This document shows, piece by piece, positions 47,050 to 60,110 of a stretch of DNA of 64,000 nucleotides; within the stretch, counting starts at the first letter, position 1; the number at the start of each line of letters is the position of its first letter. Below the pieces are notes generated by a model that did no database searches, had not been told where the DNA came from, and saw only the letters and a list, made by a program, of their open reading frames with translations. This stretch comes from Mangifera indica (lineage: Eukaryota > Streptophyta > Magnoliopsida > Sapindales > Anacardiaceae). The translations under genes and the position numbers were made by a program. Location of the stretch: the NCBI RefSeq assembly GCF_011075055.1, contig NC_058149.1, forward strand, positions 10,236,449-10,300,448. The letters run 5' to 3'.

Positions 47050-48030
47050 ACCCAATTTGCCTTAGAAGAGCACTCCATCTTGTACTGGAAGCATCCGTTT
47101 CAATGACAAACTCATTGAAATTAGGTATTGCCAAGACTAGAATTGTAATCATAGTTTCTTTTAGATTATTGAATGTCGTAACAACTTCTTATTCCATAAA
47201 CATGAATCTTTAGTAGCTTAATCAACGGGATTGTTATTCTTTTGTACCAGTGCACAAACTTCCTATAATATCTCGTATGCCCCAATAATCCCTTCTACTC
47301 TCTAACAACCCTTGGAGTCAACCATTCAACCATGTATTGAATTCTCTCTGGATTTGTTGGTACCTCTTCATTTGAAATGATATGTTCTATATGCTTTATC
47401 TTCTTTTACCTAAATACAAATTTCTTTCTATTCACAACCAACTGACGACCTTGCAGTGTTAATATCACATATAAGTGTTTGTTATACTCCTTCAAGGTTC
47501 GACTATATACCAAGATGTCATCAAAAAATTCAGGAAATACCAAGATAGCAAGTGAGCTTGAAACACTTTGTTTTTGAAGGATTAGAAGGCAGTTGGGGCA
47601 TTAAAGTGTTCGAACAACATTACCAAAAACTCATAGTGTTTGTTATGTGTCCTAAATGTCATCTTTTCAACGTCTTCTTCACATTCTTGAATTTAGTGGT
47701 AACCCGATTTTAGATCCAACTTGAACAAGATAATTGCTCTCCATAATTCACTCAATAACTCGTCAATGGCCGAGATAGAAAATTTATCCAATATGGTGAC
47801 CTTGTTCAGGGCACGATAATCCACATATAAACCCTAACCCTCATCCTTCTTCACCAAGAGAATAAGACTTGAATATGCACTTACACTTGACCTAACAATT
47901 TCAGTAGCAAACATCTCTCTTGCTATTGTCCCTACTTTTTTTTTTTTTAGTGTGGGGATATTTGCATGGTCTAATGTGGAGACTTTGACATGGTCTTGGG
48001 GTTTCTTAGATGATTTAGTAAACAATTCTT
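47050..48030 (-). pseudogene. Gypsy reverse transcriptase, broken
   Basis: Minus-strand translation gives SSLILLVKKDEG, then an in-frame TAG, then [31 protein letters not shown], a damaged YFLNFLMTSWY at the catalytic YxDD-like site, and LLGHTRYYRKFV. This is the standard Ty3/gypsy RT order. Several stops and frameshifts make it inactive. Confidence 0.8.
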
Positions 48031-49719
48031 AGAATTCCTCCAAAATTTCTTATGCTTTTGGCTCCACCTCGACCCCTTATTGGTTGTTTTTCTTAATTAT
48101 CGATTGGAGTTAGATAAGTATGCCTTATCCCCTCACTTCAAATGGTCATATTGTTGGACTTAGTAGATACATCTACCTTCATCAAAGAGGGGTCTCTAAT
48201 AAAACAACCTTCGTCCCTTCCTAATTGAATTTGACAAACTAAGTAATCTAATTTGCCTTCACATAACCCAATTTTCGTAGCCAAACTTCTGCCAATGTAG
48301 CATCCACACCACCTAACCTAGTAGAAAGAAATTTTGTGTTACTTTAAAACTTTGTAAATCAACACTACATCTTTACAAATTCTTATTCATCCAACTCTAT
48401 ATTCATTACGCATAGTTATCTTATATCAATTTTTCCAAGGGATTGGAAGTCCCAACTTCGCCACCAATCGTGTTGAAATAAAATTGTGAGTTGCCTCACA
48501 ATCTAGCAATTTAGCTATGTTTACTTCTTCGATTTAGCCCTGGAGCTTAATGGTCATTGAGGAGTTAAGATCCACAATCAAATGCAAAGATGGTTCCGAC
48601 ATTTTCTCCTGCAACTCATTACAACTTTCTGTGACCTTATGTCTTTGTTGACTTTGCTTCCTCCTTATGAAAAACATGCAAATGCAGCTACTGTAATTTA
48701 CACCAATGATTGCAAGTGAACTTTTCATCACATTGAAAACAGAGGTCTTGATTGAGTTTGGCCTAGAATCTCAAGTTGGTAAGTCATTGAAATTTCCCAC
48801 TGTGCTTGTTCTCTACAGTGGATTATGTCGTCGATGAGTTAGAAATTTAGATATGGATTCAATTGATTTGGAATTTTGTTGGAGTTGTTATTGTACTCAT
48901 TAGGTGATATTTGTGGATTGAGTCCTAATGTGAATCGTTGATGATTTGAGAACCTGCCTGCTCTAAGAAGGTTAAGGTTTCAGTCCCAGGCTATAGGTTG
49001 AGTCTAGTTTTATACTTGGAGAAGGCCTAGTCTTTTGCTTTATCTAGACCAACAAAAATTGTTAGGCCTCTTCCTCTAGCATAAGCCCAATTCTTGTCTT
49101 TGGGTTGACGAAAGGGCTATTAATTCTTCATGTGGTGTTCCCTCTTGAATCGATCTAAACCACTTCCTCACTACAATTATAAAGTCAGCCCAATCAATGA
49201 ACAACCTCACCTTGCACCATTATGGCCATCCCATCACTATCCCTTCTGGACAAATCGTTGCTAAAGAGATCCTCTCCAAATTTGAAACTCCATTGACATA
49301 GAAATCTCTTTACCTTAAGTAACCTTGAACGATGACATCTCGAACTATCTACTTGGGTTTTCCTTTCAATTGTTATTAGATGTCAAAGGCATGGGGTACT
49401 CCCTCATCCCTAGAACCATAGTCATTGTTGGTCTTCCTTCACCCTGCGTCATCAACAGTGTTAACTGCATCAACTTCATGGAGTTTTGTCCCATTGATCC
49501 CTTACCTCATTTGTTGACTCAATTTGAAGAACCCAAAAGATCTCCAATATTCTTGTAATGACTGAACACTTCTCGAGTAGGTCTATCTTTTGTATAATAC
49601 AAATATCATTCTTTAACAACTCTATTATTTTTTTCACTTTGCTCATTTCATTATCAACTCCCTCGATTCTATCCTCCATCCTAGTATTAACTATCCTTGG
49701 AAAGTGCTCTATTACCATT

Positions 49720-50172
49720 TGATGAATACTTGTAATTCCTAATAAATTCCACAAAGACAACAATTTCTTACAAACAGAGTCAATGGACAATCAACACACA
49801 GCCACAATTTATGTAAGAACCATATAGGAATATTGAAACAAGAACGATTTATATATCCAAAATACTAGTGTTCATACAACTCACACCAACAACACTTAAA
49901 CAAAACCTAATTAGCTAATGAACTCTAGTAGTTCGAGGTGTCATTCCCTCATCAGCTATTGCTACCCAGACCTTGTTTACTAATTCCTTATCCTCCTTTT
50001 TCTCATCTCAGCCTATATTCCCACCATAACAAACTTCACCTTTCTTTCTCATCCCATACGTCCATGTGGCATCTCCCTATCATTAGAATCTCCGCAGAAC
50101 TCACCCTCCACCACATTCCTTTCCTGTCCCAATCAGTTGGAATTGGGACCATGTCTTCTTTTGTATACCTCA
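49720..50172 (-). repeat. 5' LTR of the gypsy element
   Basis: 453 bp. About 30 bp longer than the 3' LTR owing to an insertion near 49820-49850. The degenerate primer-binding site lies 2 bases inside it. Confidence 0.8.
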
Positions 50173-51660
50173 CAACCAAAGGTCCTATCATGTTGATTTG
50201 CGGTTCAGTTGGAAGGCAGGTTATGCTCTTCTAGAGATTAATGAGCAAGTTCCTTGAACTTCACTACAGTTACCACTGAAGAATTAATGAGAGCTTTAAA
50301 CTTGTATTTAAAATATTGTTAACTTAATTAGATTTCAAAATCAATCGTCCTCGAATGGTTTATGCAAGTGCTGGCTCTTGTTCCGCTAGAGATAGCAATT
50401 CAGTCATGTATATAAGGAAGAACTCTTGTTTATGCACAATATCATCACGTTATGTGCATTTTTTTATTGGTGATGGTTGAAACTTGAAACTTTGAAATTA
50501 ACAACACACTAGGTACTGGTGAACCATTGTCAACCTGAACTCAGGAATGTTGCAAGCATCTCTAGACAGAGTTGAGGTTATTCTTACGCATACATCATGA
50601 TACTTTTCAAAGAAACCAGGTAGACATGTCTTTGACGTTTGAACTTACTATTGGATGTAGAGGTCCTCAAATACTAATTTTTAGGATATGAGGGATGCTT
50701 GATCTCGCCAGATTTCTTGTCTTGTTACCCTTGCTGTTAATAATTTCTTACTTGCATAACAGATGAGATGATTTTCTATTTATGTTTGCCATTGAAGTAA
50801 ACATTAGACATTGACATTATATAAGGTAAGCATTATTTGTGCAACTGCATGTCAGAATTCCTAGGTGGTTTGGAATGGAGTACAGTGATTACTGATAGTT
50901 TTGAAATTGAAAGTGGAGTGGGTTCACCTATGCAGTTGGCTTTGGTACAGTTGAGTGATGATTGTTATAGCTGGTGCATGTGTCTATCCACTGGATTCCA
51001 TTTGCTCTAAGTTGATGTAGAAGCTATGTTTTATCTATATTGCATCCCACTTTGGCCTTCTAAATTATTTATATGCTTTTGATAACACAATTAGATACAC
51101 AGATGATATATCATGATATAATTTAATGTTATTTTATTCTTAATTCAAAATCTTTTAATAATATAATGATACATCATTATATATCTAATTATATACTAAA
51201 AAATTTGTGTATATAATTTTATTAATATTGAATTCAGTAAAAACAAATTGTATCAAAAGCTAAACCAAATCAAGATTGTACCCTGCTGGCAGATGAACAT
51301 CCTTCTTATGCACGAGGCGATTCTCAGGTTGGTTTGGCAGTTAAACAGTTTTTTTTTTGTTTTTGAAAATTGAAAGAGGGCAACATGTCATTTACAAAAG
51401 CTCAAGGCAAACGACATATCGGTTGGAAGATCCGTCTTTGAATTCCATCTTGATCGTGTTTCGGGTCAAATGATTCGGATACAGGTCAAGTTACAAACCT
51501 GACTATTTTTAGCCTACATATGTCTATTTTCAACATTTTAAAAGTTGGTTTTCTCAAATTTTCAATTCTAATTCATCTAGATAATCAATTTAATCTAAAA
51601 AGCTTAAAATAATGTGTAAAAAAAATCAATCAATTCAAGAGATAGGATATAACAAAATTC
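50173..51660. other. Intergenic with an AT-rich MITE
   Basis: No gene is seen. 51085-51230 is a member of the AT-rich palindromic family (ATAATGATACATCATTATAT centre right). The remainder is unassigned. Confidence 0.4.
51085..51230. repeat. AT-rich palindromic MITE-like repeat
   Basis: CAGATGATATATCATGATAT at the left and ATAATGATACATCATTATAT at the right flank the TTATTTTATTCTTAATTCAAAA centre typical of the family. Confidence 0.55.
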
Positions 51661-53460
51661 AACATCAGGGATAATCTAATATTCTGATAACGACTGTAAA
51701 AATTCTAACTGATCTATCTATGCATAAATCATTTAAATAGCACATAAATTGATATAAATTAAAATTCGGAGTCGAAAACTAACCTCCAATTATTGGTTGA
51801 AACCTTTAGCAGTAATTCAGCAGCAGTGAATTCTCTTTCTTCCAAGCTATCCAATTCTTTGAATAATGGTGAACATAATAGATTAGTTAAAAGTAATAAA
51901 AAATTATTTTATTAATCTATTTTTTATTATTGTTTATTTTTTATTACCTGATATTATTTTTTAAAGATAAAAATATTTTTATTTTTAATTAATATAACAA
52001 TTAACCTAATAAATATTTTATAATTACACTAAATAATCTTTAGATTTAAGTAAAATGATATTTAAATATTCTTTTATTACCTCTAACAAAATATAATAAT
52101 TATTTATATATGTTAATTTTTATTAAATTTAATTATATTTTATGCTAAATAATTTTTTTGATTATTTTTTATTTTTTATAATAAAAGATTACTTTAACCA
52201 AACGTTATGAATGATTTCTTTTTCACCACATTTGTAACTGCAAAGAAATGGAAAGGCAGGGTTAGCCACATTGGTTGCTCAATTAACTAGGAGTGAGCGA
52301 TTACAATGGAGGAAAAATCACACATTTAAATGAGTATTGCTACTTTTAAATACTAAACCAATAAATATTATTACTCAAAAGATGTAATTTTTTTTTTTAA
52401 TCGAAGATCTTATTCGTACTAGTTGGACAGATAAATTCATAGTATAGCAATTAAATTCATAATTATTATATAAAAGAAATTAAGATTTTATCAGATAAGT
52501 GAAGTAATGTAATGTTATTCATTAATTGATGCATTATTTATCTTCGTTTCATAAGCTAGTTTTATATTCTGACTCTCCCGATATATTTTAACTCTTTCAA
52601 TTATCATTTGACAAATCGCTTTGTGTACTCAACTTTGTATATATACTTTGCTAGGCAAGTACTTTTATTCATTACAAATATATAGTCTATAAGATCTTAA
52701 AGATCTAAGAAATCAACAACTTTTTAACATAGGATCAAGAAACCCAAGAAAACAAGGAAAAATGATTTGAATAATTCCTTAATTTTTTCATATATCGATT
52801 CATTAGGGTTTATAACATGTGTATACTTGAATGAAATTATTAGATCAGCTACAATTTTTAGAAATACATCTCAAATGTAGATCAAGTGAAGAAAAAAAAA
52901 AAAACTAAATCATACCTTTTTAACATCTTCCGATCAGTAACTTAACTCCGATCTTAGATTTTTGACACAAGCAAAGAAGAGAGAAAAGGGAACAAAACTG
53001 ATGAGATATTTTAATAAAGAGTAGAAGCGTATTCGAGAAGCTTCTTACCCTTTAAAGATAAAACGATGCGTTTTGTTTTTTAAATTATTGAAAACAAAAC
53101 GCATAATTTCAAATAACGCATGTAAGAATTTTAAATGATCTATCTATACACGAATACTTTGAACAACACATAAATAGATAAAAAATAAAATTTAGAATTG
53201 AAAACTAATCTCCAACCATTGATTGAAATGTTCAATGATAGTGAATTCTTTTTTGATCCACTGTTCTTGCATACTGTCCAATTATCTCAATAATATTGAA
53301 AGTAAATTTTTTTAAGAATTGTTTCTCAAAAGAATTATGTATAGTTTCCTTATAAGCATCTTGTTCATCTTAATTAACCATCATTGAGCAGTTACAATGA
53401 AGAAAGAAAAATTTCACACATAAATGAGTAATGTACAACTGGTCTGATGGAACCCATAGT
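51661..53460. repeat. Pair of related dispersed repeats with an inserted AT-rich MITE
   Basis: 51695-51880 plus 52205-52345 resembles 53115-53430 in the same orientation (GATCTATCTATxCAxxAATxxTTT, GAAAACTAA(C/T)CTCCAA, TTACAATGxAGxAA). The left copy is interrupted by an AT-rich block at 51885-52205 like that at 4010-4415. They could be LTRs of a lost element, but I found no internal domain. Confidence 0.45.
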
Positions 53461-53826
53461 TGTGTGCACAATCTAGTTTTGAAAATATTTTAAACCAAAT
53501 TGAAAAAACGGTTTGATGAAATCTCATATTAAACTAAATTGAATTGAAAATTACGGATAATCCCAGTTCTCGAATAACTTGTATCTTATCATCATTTGCC
53601 AGGGCTCCCTGGAATTTCCAGAATTAAGATGCATGCATTATACTAATTTGAATAATCAATTTACAATGCAATAAAAGCCACACAAGCAACAAATACCGAC
53701 GACCATAAACGGAAATTCTCAAAGCCAAATTTCTGAAACTATCATGGCAGCCAACATGCTATCATGAGCAACTTTCCCAATGAGGCCATGTTCACATTCA
53801 AGAACAACAATTTCAGTAAAACATAA
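53461..53826. other. Intergenic, nothing recognised
   Basis: Unassigned AT-rich DNA. Confidence 0.3.
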
Positions 53827-54003
53827 CTAGCTTCTAAAACCTTTAAGCACAACCAAATCACTCAAGTTCTTCATTTTCACACCAGTTAAGGAATCTCCAG
53901 ACCCATTAATCCCACAACCATTATCCACTACAACACACTGCTTCTGTTCACCTGACTCAGATGAGCCTTCATTACTCCCATGGAAATACTGATAATATTG
54001 CCA
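53827..54003 (-). pseudogene. C-terminal coding fragment of an unidentified protein
   Basis: A 58-codon frame with protein-like composition ends in a natural-looking tail: HGSNEGSSESGEQKQCVVVD, then GDSLTGVKMKNLSDLVVLKG and a TAG stop. A TGA lies just upstream, and no further exons are recognisable. It may be a gene fragment left by transposition or the last exon of a dead gene. Confidence 0.35.
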
Positions 54004-55247
54004 TCATCATGCGCCACCACAATTCACACTATTATTTTTGTTAATAGAGAAATAAAACTGCATTGTTTATGATTTGATCTGGTTTCATTTTCACCTAAAT
54101 CACAAACTAAACCGTAAATATTTATTTCTCGACCAAACTGAAAAATACTTGGATCGAGTCTTTGATTGGATCAAGGTCCAATCTGAGTATTAGAACATTT
54201 ACCCTTATTTTATGGTTATCTTTATCCATCCAATTCAGTGTAAGGGTATTTTTTGAAGGTTCAACTCCTGATTTTCTGAATTTGGTTTTTGGAATAAAAG
54301 ACCCAGACAACACTTATAATGAGGGTCGACGGTGATCTGGGGATTAAAGTGGCGTACGACAACTGGGATGTGAGATGTGTTCCAGATGAGCCCTTCTTTT
54401 GATAGGGGTGTGATCATAATCTTGCCTTATCTTTCACTTCTTGATTGTAAAGTCTGGAGTCGTCTGGTCACTAATCACTTGTTAACCGTTTAGTCACTAT
54501 AGTCGTTGCATCTTGTTACACTTGAGAGATGACTTCAACAAAAACTTTCTGATCAAGAGTTTTGAGTCCTTTTAGACATATGGTACTAGTACAGGAAAAA
54601 AGACATTAGCACTATAACAGTTCCATCCAAATGACCATAGAAGTCGGAAGTCTGCCGTGTACCTGCCAGTGTAACAATGTGCAAAGTCCGGTACCATCAA
54701 CTTTGTATGATTTTCTATCAAAAAGTGTTAAAGAGTGCATTCCGCAAAATATTCAAGTGAGATGTGACTGTAAAAGACGAATGCAAAATGGAGCCTATAT
54801 GAGTTCTCTATAGTCAACAATGAAAAAAATAATTATACCATCTATATACAAATTTGTCGAGAGCTAAAACCACTTCCACGATGAAACTGTCACAAGACAA
54901 AAACCAAATCTTCAATCAATAAATGGCATACGCGTAAACTTATGATAAAGTTGCAGTGTCACACAAATTGTTCCATTGCATCAGAAAACTAAGTCCATGA
55001 CAGTGTAAAGTCCAAAGCTGTAAGAAGAAAAGAAATTTAATTTTTTTTTTTCCATTATGCAAGTTTTTTAGTCAAAACCAATTGCATTCCTTGCATGAAA
55101 TCTAGGGTTGGCAGTAAACTTTTTCTTTCACATGCCATGCGTTGGAATTAACTTACTGCATCTACATTTGAAGTTTCCAGGTTACAACAAAATGCTAGCA
55201 AAACGCATCTGTAGATCTGCACTTATCAACATTGAACATAATGCTGA
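54004..55247. other. 3' flank of the RAD7-like gene
   Basis: No gene is seen. The part nearest 55247 should hold the RAD7-like 3' untranslated region. Confidence 0.4.
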
Positions 55248-58200
55248 CTACAAGTAATGCAATGGAACTTCTTCATAATCAGGCACCTTGAGATGTTTCA
55301 ACAGTGGAGACATCCGCAAACCAATGATTTCTACCTCCGTATTTGAGTGACCTTCGAGGAACACATTTGTAATCTAAAAACATAACAAATTTCCAAGTGT
55401 CAGTCAAAGAACAATGTCGCAAAAAGTTGATAAAAAGGTATTCACAACATAAGTCTACCTGAGTGCATCCAAAGACTTTAAGGATCTTCAGTGACAAACA
55501 GCTATCAACAATCAGACCCACAGCCTCATTTGTCAAATTTCGGCAAAAAGATATATCTAAACTCAACAAGTTTCTTGATCGCTTGACAAGGGATACTGCA
55601 GTGTTGTGGGCAACCTATAAAAAAGTCTCAGATCCCCATGAAAATTTAGAGAAAATAATAAACCCCTTTCACCTGACTAAACTTAAAATGAAAAACAGTG
55701 ATTAGCATATTTTGAACAAAGGCATCACACTCATAGCCTATCTCCTGCAATATGCACAGACCATTACTCAAAATAGATAATGTGCTTACCTTGACACTGT
55801 TCATAGAAAGTTCTTTCAAAGACTCCCCAGAGATGTCCAAGAATGCAGCAACAGCTTCATCACTGTAACACCGAATGAAGTGACAAAAAGTTTACAGTTT
55901 AATCTTAGGATGGCATGAGATGTAAGCATGCAACATAACTTGCATCTCATCAAGAAAATAAGATTCAGAACACAGTAAAAATATGAATTATTACATTTGT
56001 ATAATCAAAAAGATATTTTTTCATCTTCAGAGTACTGGGGAAAAGCATGATTCAGACTATACAATTAAGCAGGAATGACTCCGCATAGATCTTTTGTTTG
56101 ACTATAAATACTTTCCCAGGATGTCTGGGCTTTCATATCTATATATTCACCAAGCTAATGAAAAACATTTCGAAATGCCTTCTTAAATAATTTATCAATT
56201 CAACAGGAAAGTCATTACTAAAAAACTCCAAAAAGTAGCCCTTTCCTCTAAAGCTTGCATTTTTTAAAAGGAAAATACACAGTTATATGGTTATGAAAGA
56301 GCATAATTTCAATACTATAATTGCTTAAGAATGGCAGCATATATTCTTAGAAAATTTTCCTACAACTGAGTTGTGCATGTTTCAACTATCAACTATCGCG
56401 ACAAGAGTTTACAAGAAGCTGTTGATAATACATTAACTGCTATATTTTCCTCTGTAATACGTTAATTACAAAATCACCCATTGCTCACATCAATGTGGCA
56501 AAGATGACAAATGACAAATGACATGGGGTCAAGAGTTCACCTGAAGGAAACAACTTAAGCAAGGGAGTTAACGACTCTGGATTATTAAATACATATAAAA
56601 TAATAATAAAGAATTATACAATGGCCAGTAAACTCCATCCCTCAATTTATCTTAAATGCATAGGATTCAATTAATCAATAATCACCATCATCATCGATTC
56701 ATAAGTCCACCAAAATATTATACAGTCTTAATCATCCTTTTATTTGAGCATCATCATCCATTGACTTTGTCTAATATATCTTATGTCCACTACTCCTTTT
56801 CTCAGCCTTATTTAACTCCATATCATAATATCCAAGCCCCAAAAGTGAACATCACAATCTTAGGTTTTTTTTCATTATCAATTAGGTCCCCTATCCACCA
56901 AATCCCAAAACTAATTTATTACAATGATCAAATTAAGGCGAGAAGACTCAATGAACAGCATCAAATTTAAGCAAAATCACTATTTAGAATTACAATAAGT
57001 TTGAGGCACAAATGTTCAAAGGGGCTGCTCAACTAAACTCAATTTAACAAATTCAAAACATAGGATAGCACTACAGGGAATTGTAGTTCCACCCACAGTG
57101 TTTAAGGAAATAAAGTCCCACTCTAGCGCCATGAAAGCTAGTCTATTAACTCAAACAAGATTAAACACTGTTACCTCATTATGCATTTTTCACCAAGCTG
57201 GTGCTTAATTATATCAATAACCAAATAAATGAATCAACTATTAGAAAGGAATTCCATTTTTATGTTCACACTCAAATATATGCATGCACACAATTTAAAG
57301 CAGCAAATCTGTAACAGTAGATCATAAGCAAATACTGAATCACTAAGCAAGCAGGAAGGGAAAGTAAACTGTGATGCAACAATAAAGTTTATTATGTTGT
57401 ACAGAAAATATATAAACTCCCAGTTTTAGAGTAGAAACCTGAAAGCATTATAGCCAAAATTCAATTTTTGAATTGCTTGACAGCCATTTGCAAGATATCC
57501 AATAGAGAAGTCTGTCAAGCGGCGCAAGTTGAAGATATTAAGTCCACGTAGTCCCATACAGGTTTCAGCAATGGCTTTCAGCGAAATATCAGTCAATTTC
57601 CTGCATAAGAATAGGAGTCCTACGTGACTAAAGGAGGTAAAGTAACTCCGAAGCTAAGGAATTTTACAACAAAAGTTTCAGAAACTTACACACATTCAGA
57701 CAAAACAAGCTCCTTCATATTATGACCATGAACACTAACAAATTCTCTGATAAAATCATCACTAACAGTTTCAATGCGTGCTACTGATAAAACCTCTAAA
57801 TATTTTAGCTTATTCAGTGCTGGAAGAATAAGCATAGCATCAACATTTTGGCAATCATTGATGTACAGTTCATGCATAACCGATCCCAATGAATTTGCTA
57901 GGATGTCAATGCTAGTAGCAGTAACAAAGGAGCACTCGCTGAGATTAACACATCTTAGTGCTGGAGCAGAAGAAACGATTCCCTGAAGCCCAACATCTGA
58001 AAGCCGGCATGCTCCACAGAGGGATAAAGTAGTTAGGGAGGGCAAACTATTTGATGACTTCACTAAGGTAGAAAGAACTATGTAATCTGGTAGGCGTCCA
58101 CAGTGGTCAAGCTGTAAAACCTGATTTCACAAAACAAAATTCAGATTCTCCACAAAGTTCTTCCCAATATAAGACAAAAGACCATATTTCACACTCAATA

Positions 58201-59743
58201 TTCTAGAAGATGATCCATAACCAAAAGTAAAAGTCTTTCACAAGATAATATCCAGTCTGAAACAGAAAAGCAGGTCAGGGAACTATGTTCCACTTGCAAC
58301 CTCAAAACAGGAACCACAAATAATTCCTTATCTGATTCATTCGTTTCTCACAATTACTAGTCCAAAATTTCACCAAAAAGTTCTTCCTGAAACATACTAT
58401 GAACACCATCTACATACAAAACATTAATATAAATCATTTACCTGGAACAAATACTAGTAAAATAATGGGAAAGCCAGAACAAGAAATATGAAACTAAAGC
58501 TCCGTTTAAAAAAAAAAAGAAAAGATCATACCGTCAAGTGCCCGGTGTCACAATCCTGAAAAGCTTCAGTGAACTGTTCCTCTGTTAGCCACGAGCATTC
58601 GCATAGACGAATCTCTGTAGGGGACCCAGTGACAAGGAGGTTTAGAAAATGACTATTCATCCTCCGAGAACTGCATAGCCTCACACTGAGCTTGTGCCTT
58701 AGCGCATCCGGGACATTTTCAAGTGAAGTCATTGCATCAGCGTTCTCTACAAGAACATTTAAACATAATTCTTTCAATGATGGAATACGCAATTTTGAAC
58801 GACCCCGACCAGTCTTGGGAATCCACGTTATTGCTGTAGGATTTTTATTCCCTAAAGGGTTGTTCCTATGTTTCCTTTTCAACTTATCATCTCTATCCCT
58901 AATAATCTTCATAGCGGTAGAGAAGGGACCCGGCCAATCTTCAATGTCCTCTTCATTCTCAGGAGACACTTGCTCTTGCTCAGAGAAAAGTGCAAATCTA
59001 GATGCATTCTGCCTTGCTATATCTCGAAATTGTTCCATTCTTGATTCGCTCACCCTCACACTACTGTTTCGTTCCATTCTTGATTCACTCACCTTCACTC
59101 TATTCTTTCCAACTACAATTTCTCCTGAAACATCAGCTGAACTCTTAACTTCATCTTCCAAATCCCCTTCAATATCGCCACTTCCCTTCAATACCGAGTC
59201 TTCAACAACCAGTTTCGTCTTCCCTTTCTCTTCTCTACTAAACTGCCTCGTACGGTTTACACTACGGCTTTGGATCCTCTCTGTCTCCAAGTTCTCCCTA
59301 TCAACACCTTCTTCATCTTCTGTTATCTTTCCCTTCTTTTCATCCTCATCCTCAACTTCAAACTCTAATTTCCCCTTTCCTTTCTCTCTTATTTTCCTTA
59401 CATTACCCTGCTCATCACCAAAATTTTCTTCCACTTTCCTCTTCGCAACTTTCTTCCCCGACCGCAAATTCAAACACCCACCACTTTCCTCACTCTCCGA
59501 ACTCAGCAAACCCTCATTCATACCCAGCTTTCTCTTCCTCTTCACCAAACATTGCTCCACAATCTGATCAGCGCCACAAGAAACTGATGATTTTGAAGCG
59601 AGCCGAGCACTCCGTCTGCAAACGGATATAGGACCATTTTCGCGGGTCTGGGAGGGAGTAGCGGGCACTATGTTGGCTCCATTTTTTACCGGTTCGATTT
59701 CGGGTTTAGTTGGAAGTATTTTGTGGGATCGAAGGACTGTCAT
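55248..59743 (-). CDS. RAD7-like: RAD7-like leucine-rich-repeat protein (nucleotide excision repair type)
   Basis: Six exons encode 719 aa: 58532-59743, 57690-58120, 57439-57600, 55790-55862, 55459-55614, 55248-55373; phases agree throughout. The N-terminal 265 residues are charged and low-complexity with a basic RRSARLASKSS motif and a 14-residue duplication around SESRME (about residues 217-238). EDIEDWPGPFSTAMKIIRDR follows (266-285), a signature of plant RAD7-like proteins. From about residue 310 come cysteine-type leucine-rich repeats (LTTLSLCGACRLSDVGLQ, LRCVNLSECSFV, LLSLDISFCRNLT) to a short C-terminus. Yeast Rad7 acts with Rad16 in global genome repair and in a cullin ubiquitin ligase; the plant role is inferred. 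It resembles Arabidopsis At2g06040. An ATG 11 codons upstream (59776) is the alternative start. Confidence 0.9.
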
Positions 59744-59949
59744 ATTGATTGGTGCTAAGGAGAGGAAATTATGCATGAAGGACTGTCATACTGAAAGGCG
59801 CCTTTGGTTGTAGGGAGGTATTTAGGGCTCGAAACTTCTCTTGTACGCCGATTGGGGTTCTTCACTTTTCCCGCCAAAATTGCACAGTAACGGCATTTGG
59901 GCCTTTGGGCTTCTGGCCTGCAGTCTTTTAAGATAGAAAAAATATAATA
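59744..59949. promoter_or_regulatory. Upstream region of the RAD7-like gene
   Basis: A GC-richer stretch with GGGCCTTTGGGCTT (plus strand, near 59898), of the GGGCC/site-II type common in plant housekeeping promoters. No TATA box is evident on the minus strand. It borders AT-rich repeat DNA. Confidence 0.4.
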
Positions 59950-60110
59950 AAATAATAATAAAATTATATATACCAATTTTAAATATACATTTGATATATA
60001 TTATTATAAGATTAAATAATTTTAAATTAATAATAAAATAATATCTAATTATATAATAATATATATAAATATACATATATTTATTTATCTAAATAAATAT
60101 ATATAATATT
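59950..60110. repeat. AT-rich palindromic MITE-like repeat
   Basis: Built of ATATATTATTATAAG / CTAATTATATAATAATATAT arms around TTTTAAATTAATAATAAAATA. Member of the dispersed AT-rich family, lying in the RAD7-like promoter flank. Confidence 0.5.

Larger units (their letters stand above)
46503..50172 (-). mobile_element. Truncated Ty3/gypsy LTR retrotransposon
   Basis: Two direct repeats in the same orientation bound the element: 46503-46925 and 49720-50172. On the minus strand each LTR starts TGAGGTATA and ends TTCATCA. Immediately inside the 5' LTR is TGGTAATAGAGC (plus-strand complement 49706-49717), a one- to two-base variant of the initiator-Met tRNA primer site. Remnants in order are gag (MEDRIEGVDNEM near 49680), a protease (LLDCEATHNFIS near 48500) and reverse transcriptase (to about 47050). 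RNase H is cut short and integrase is missing. The flanks TGCTG and CAACC do not match, so the insertion is old or rearranged. Confidence 0.85.

Noticed and set aside
58692..59567. 291-codon plus-strand ORF
   Set aside because: It is the antisense shadow of RAD7-like exon 1; its Ser/Phe-rich composition mirrors Glu/Lys-rich codons on the true strand.
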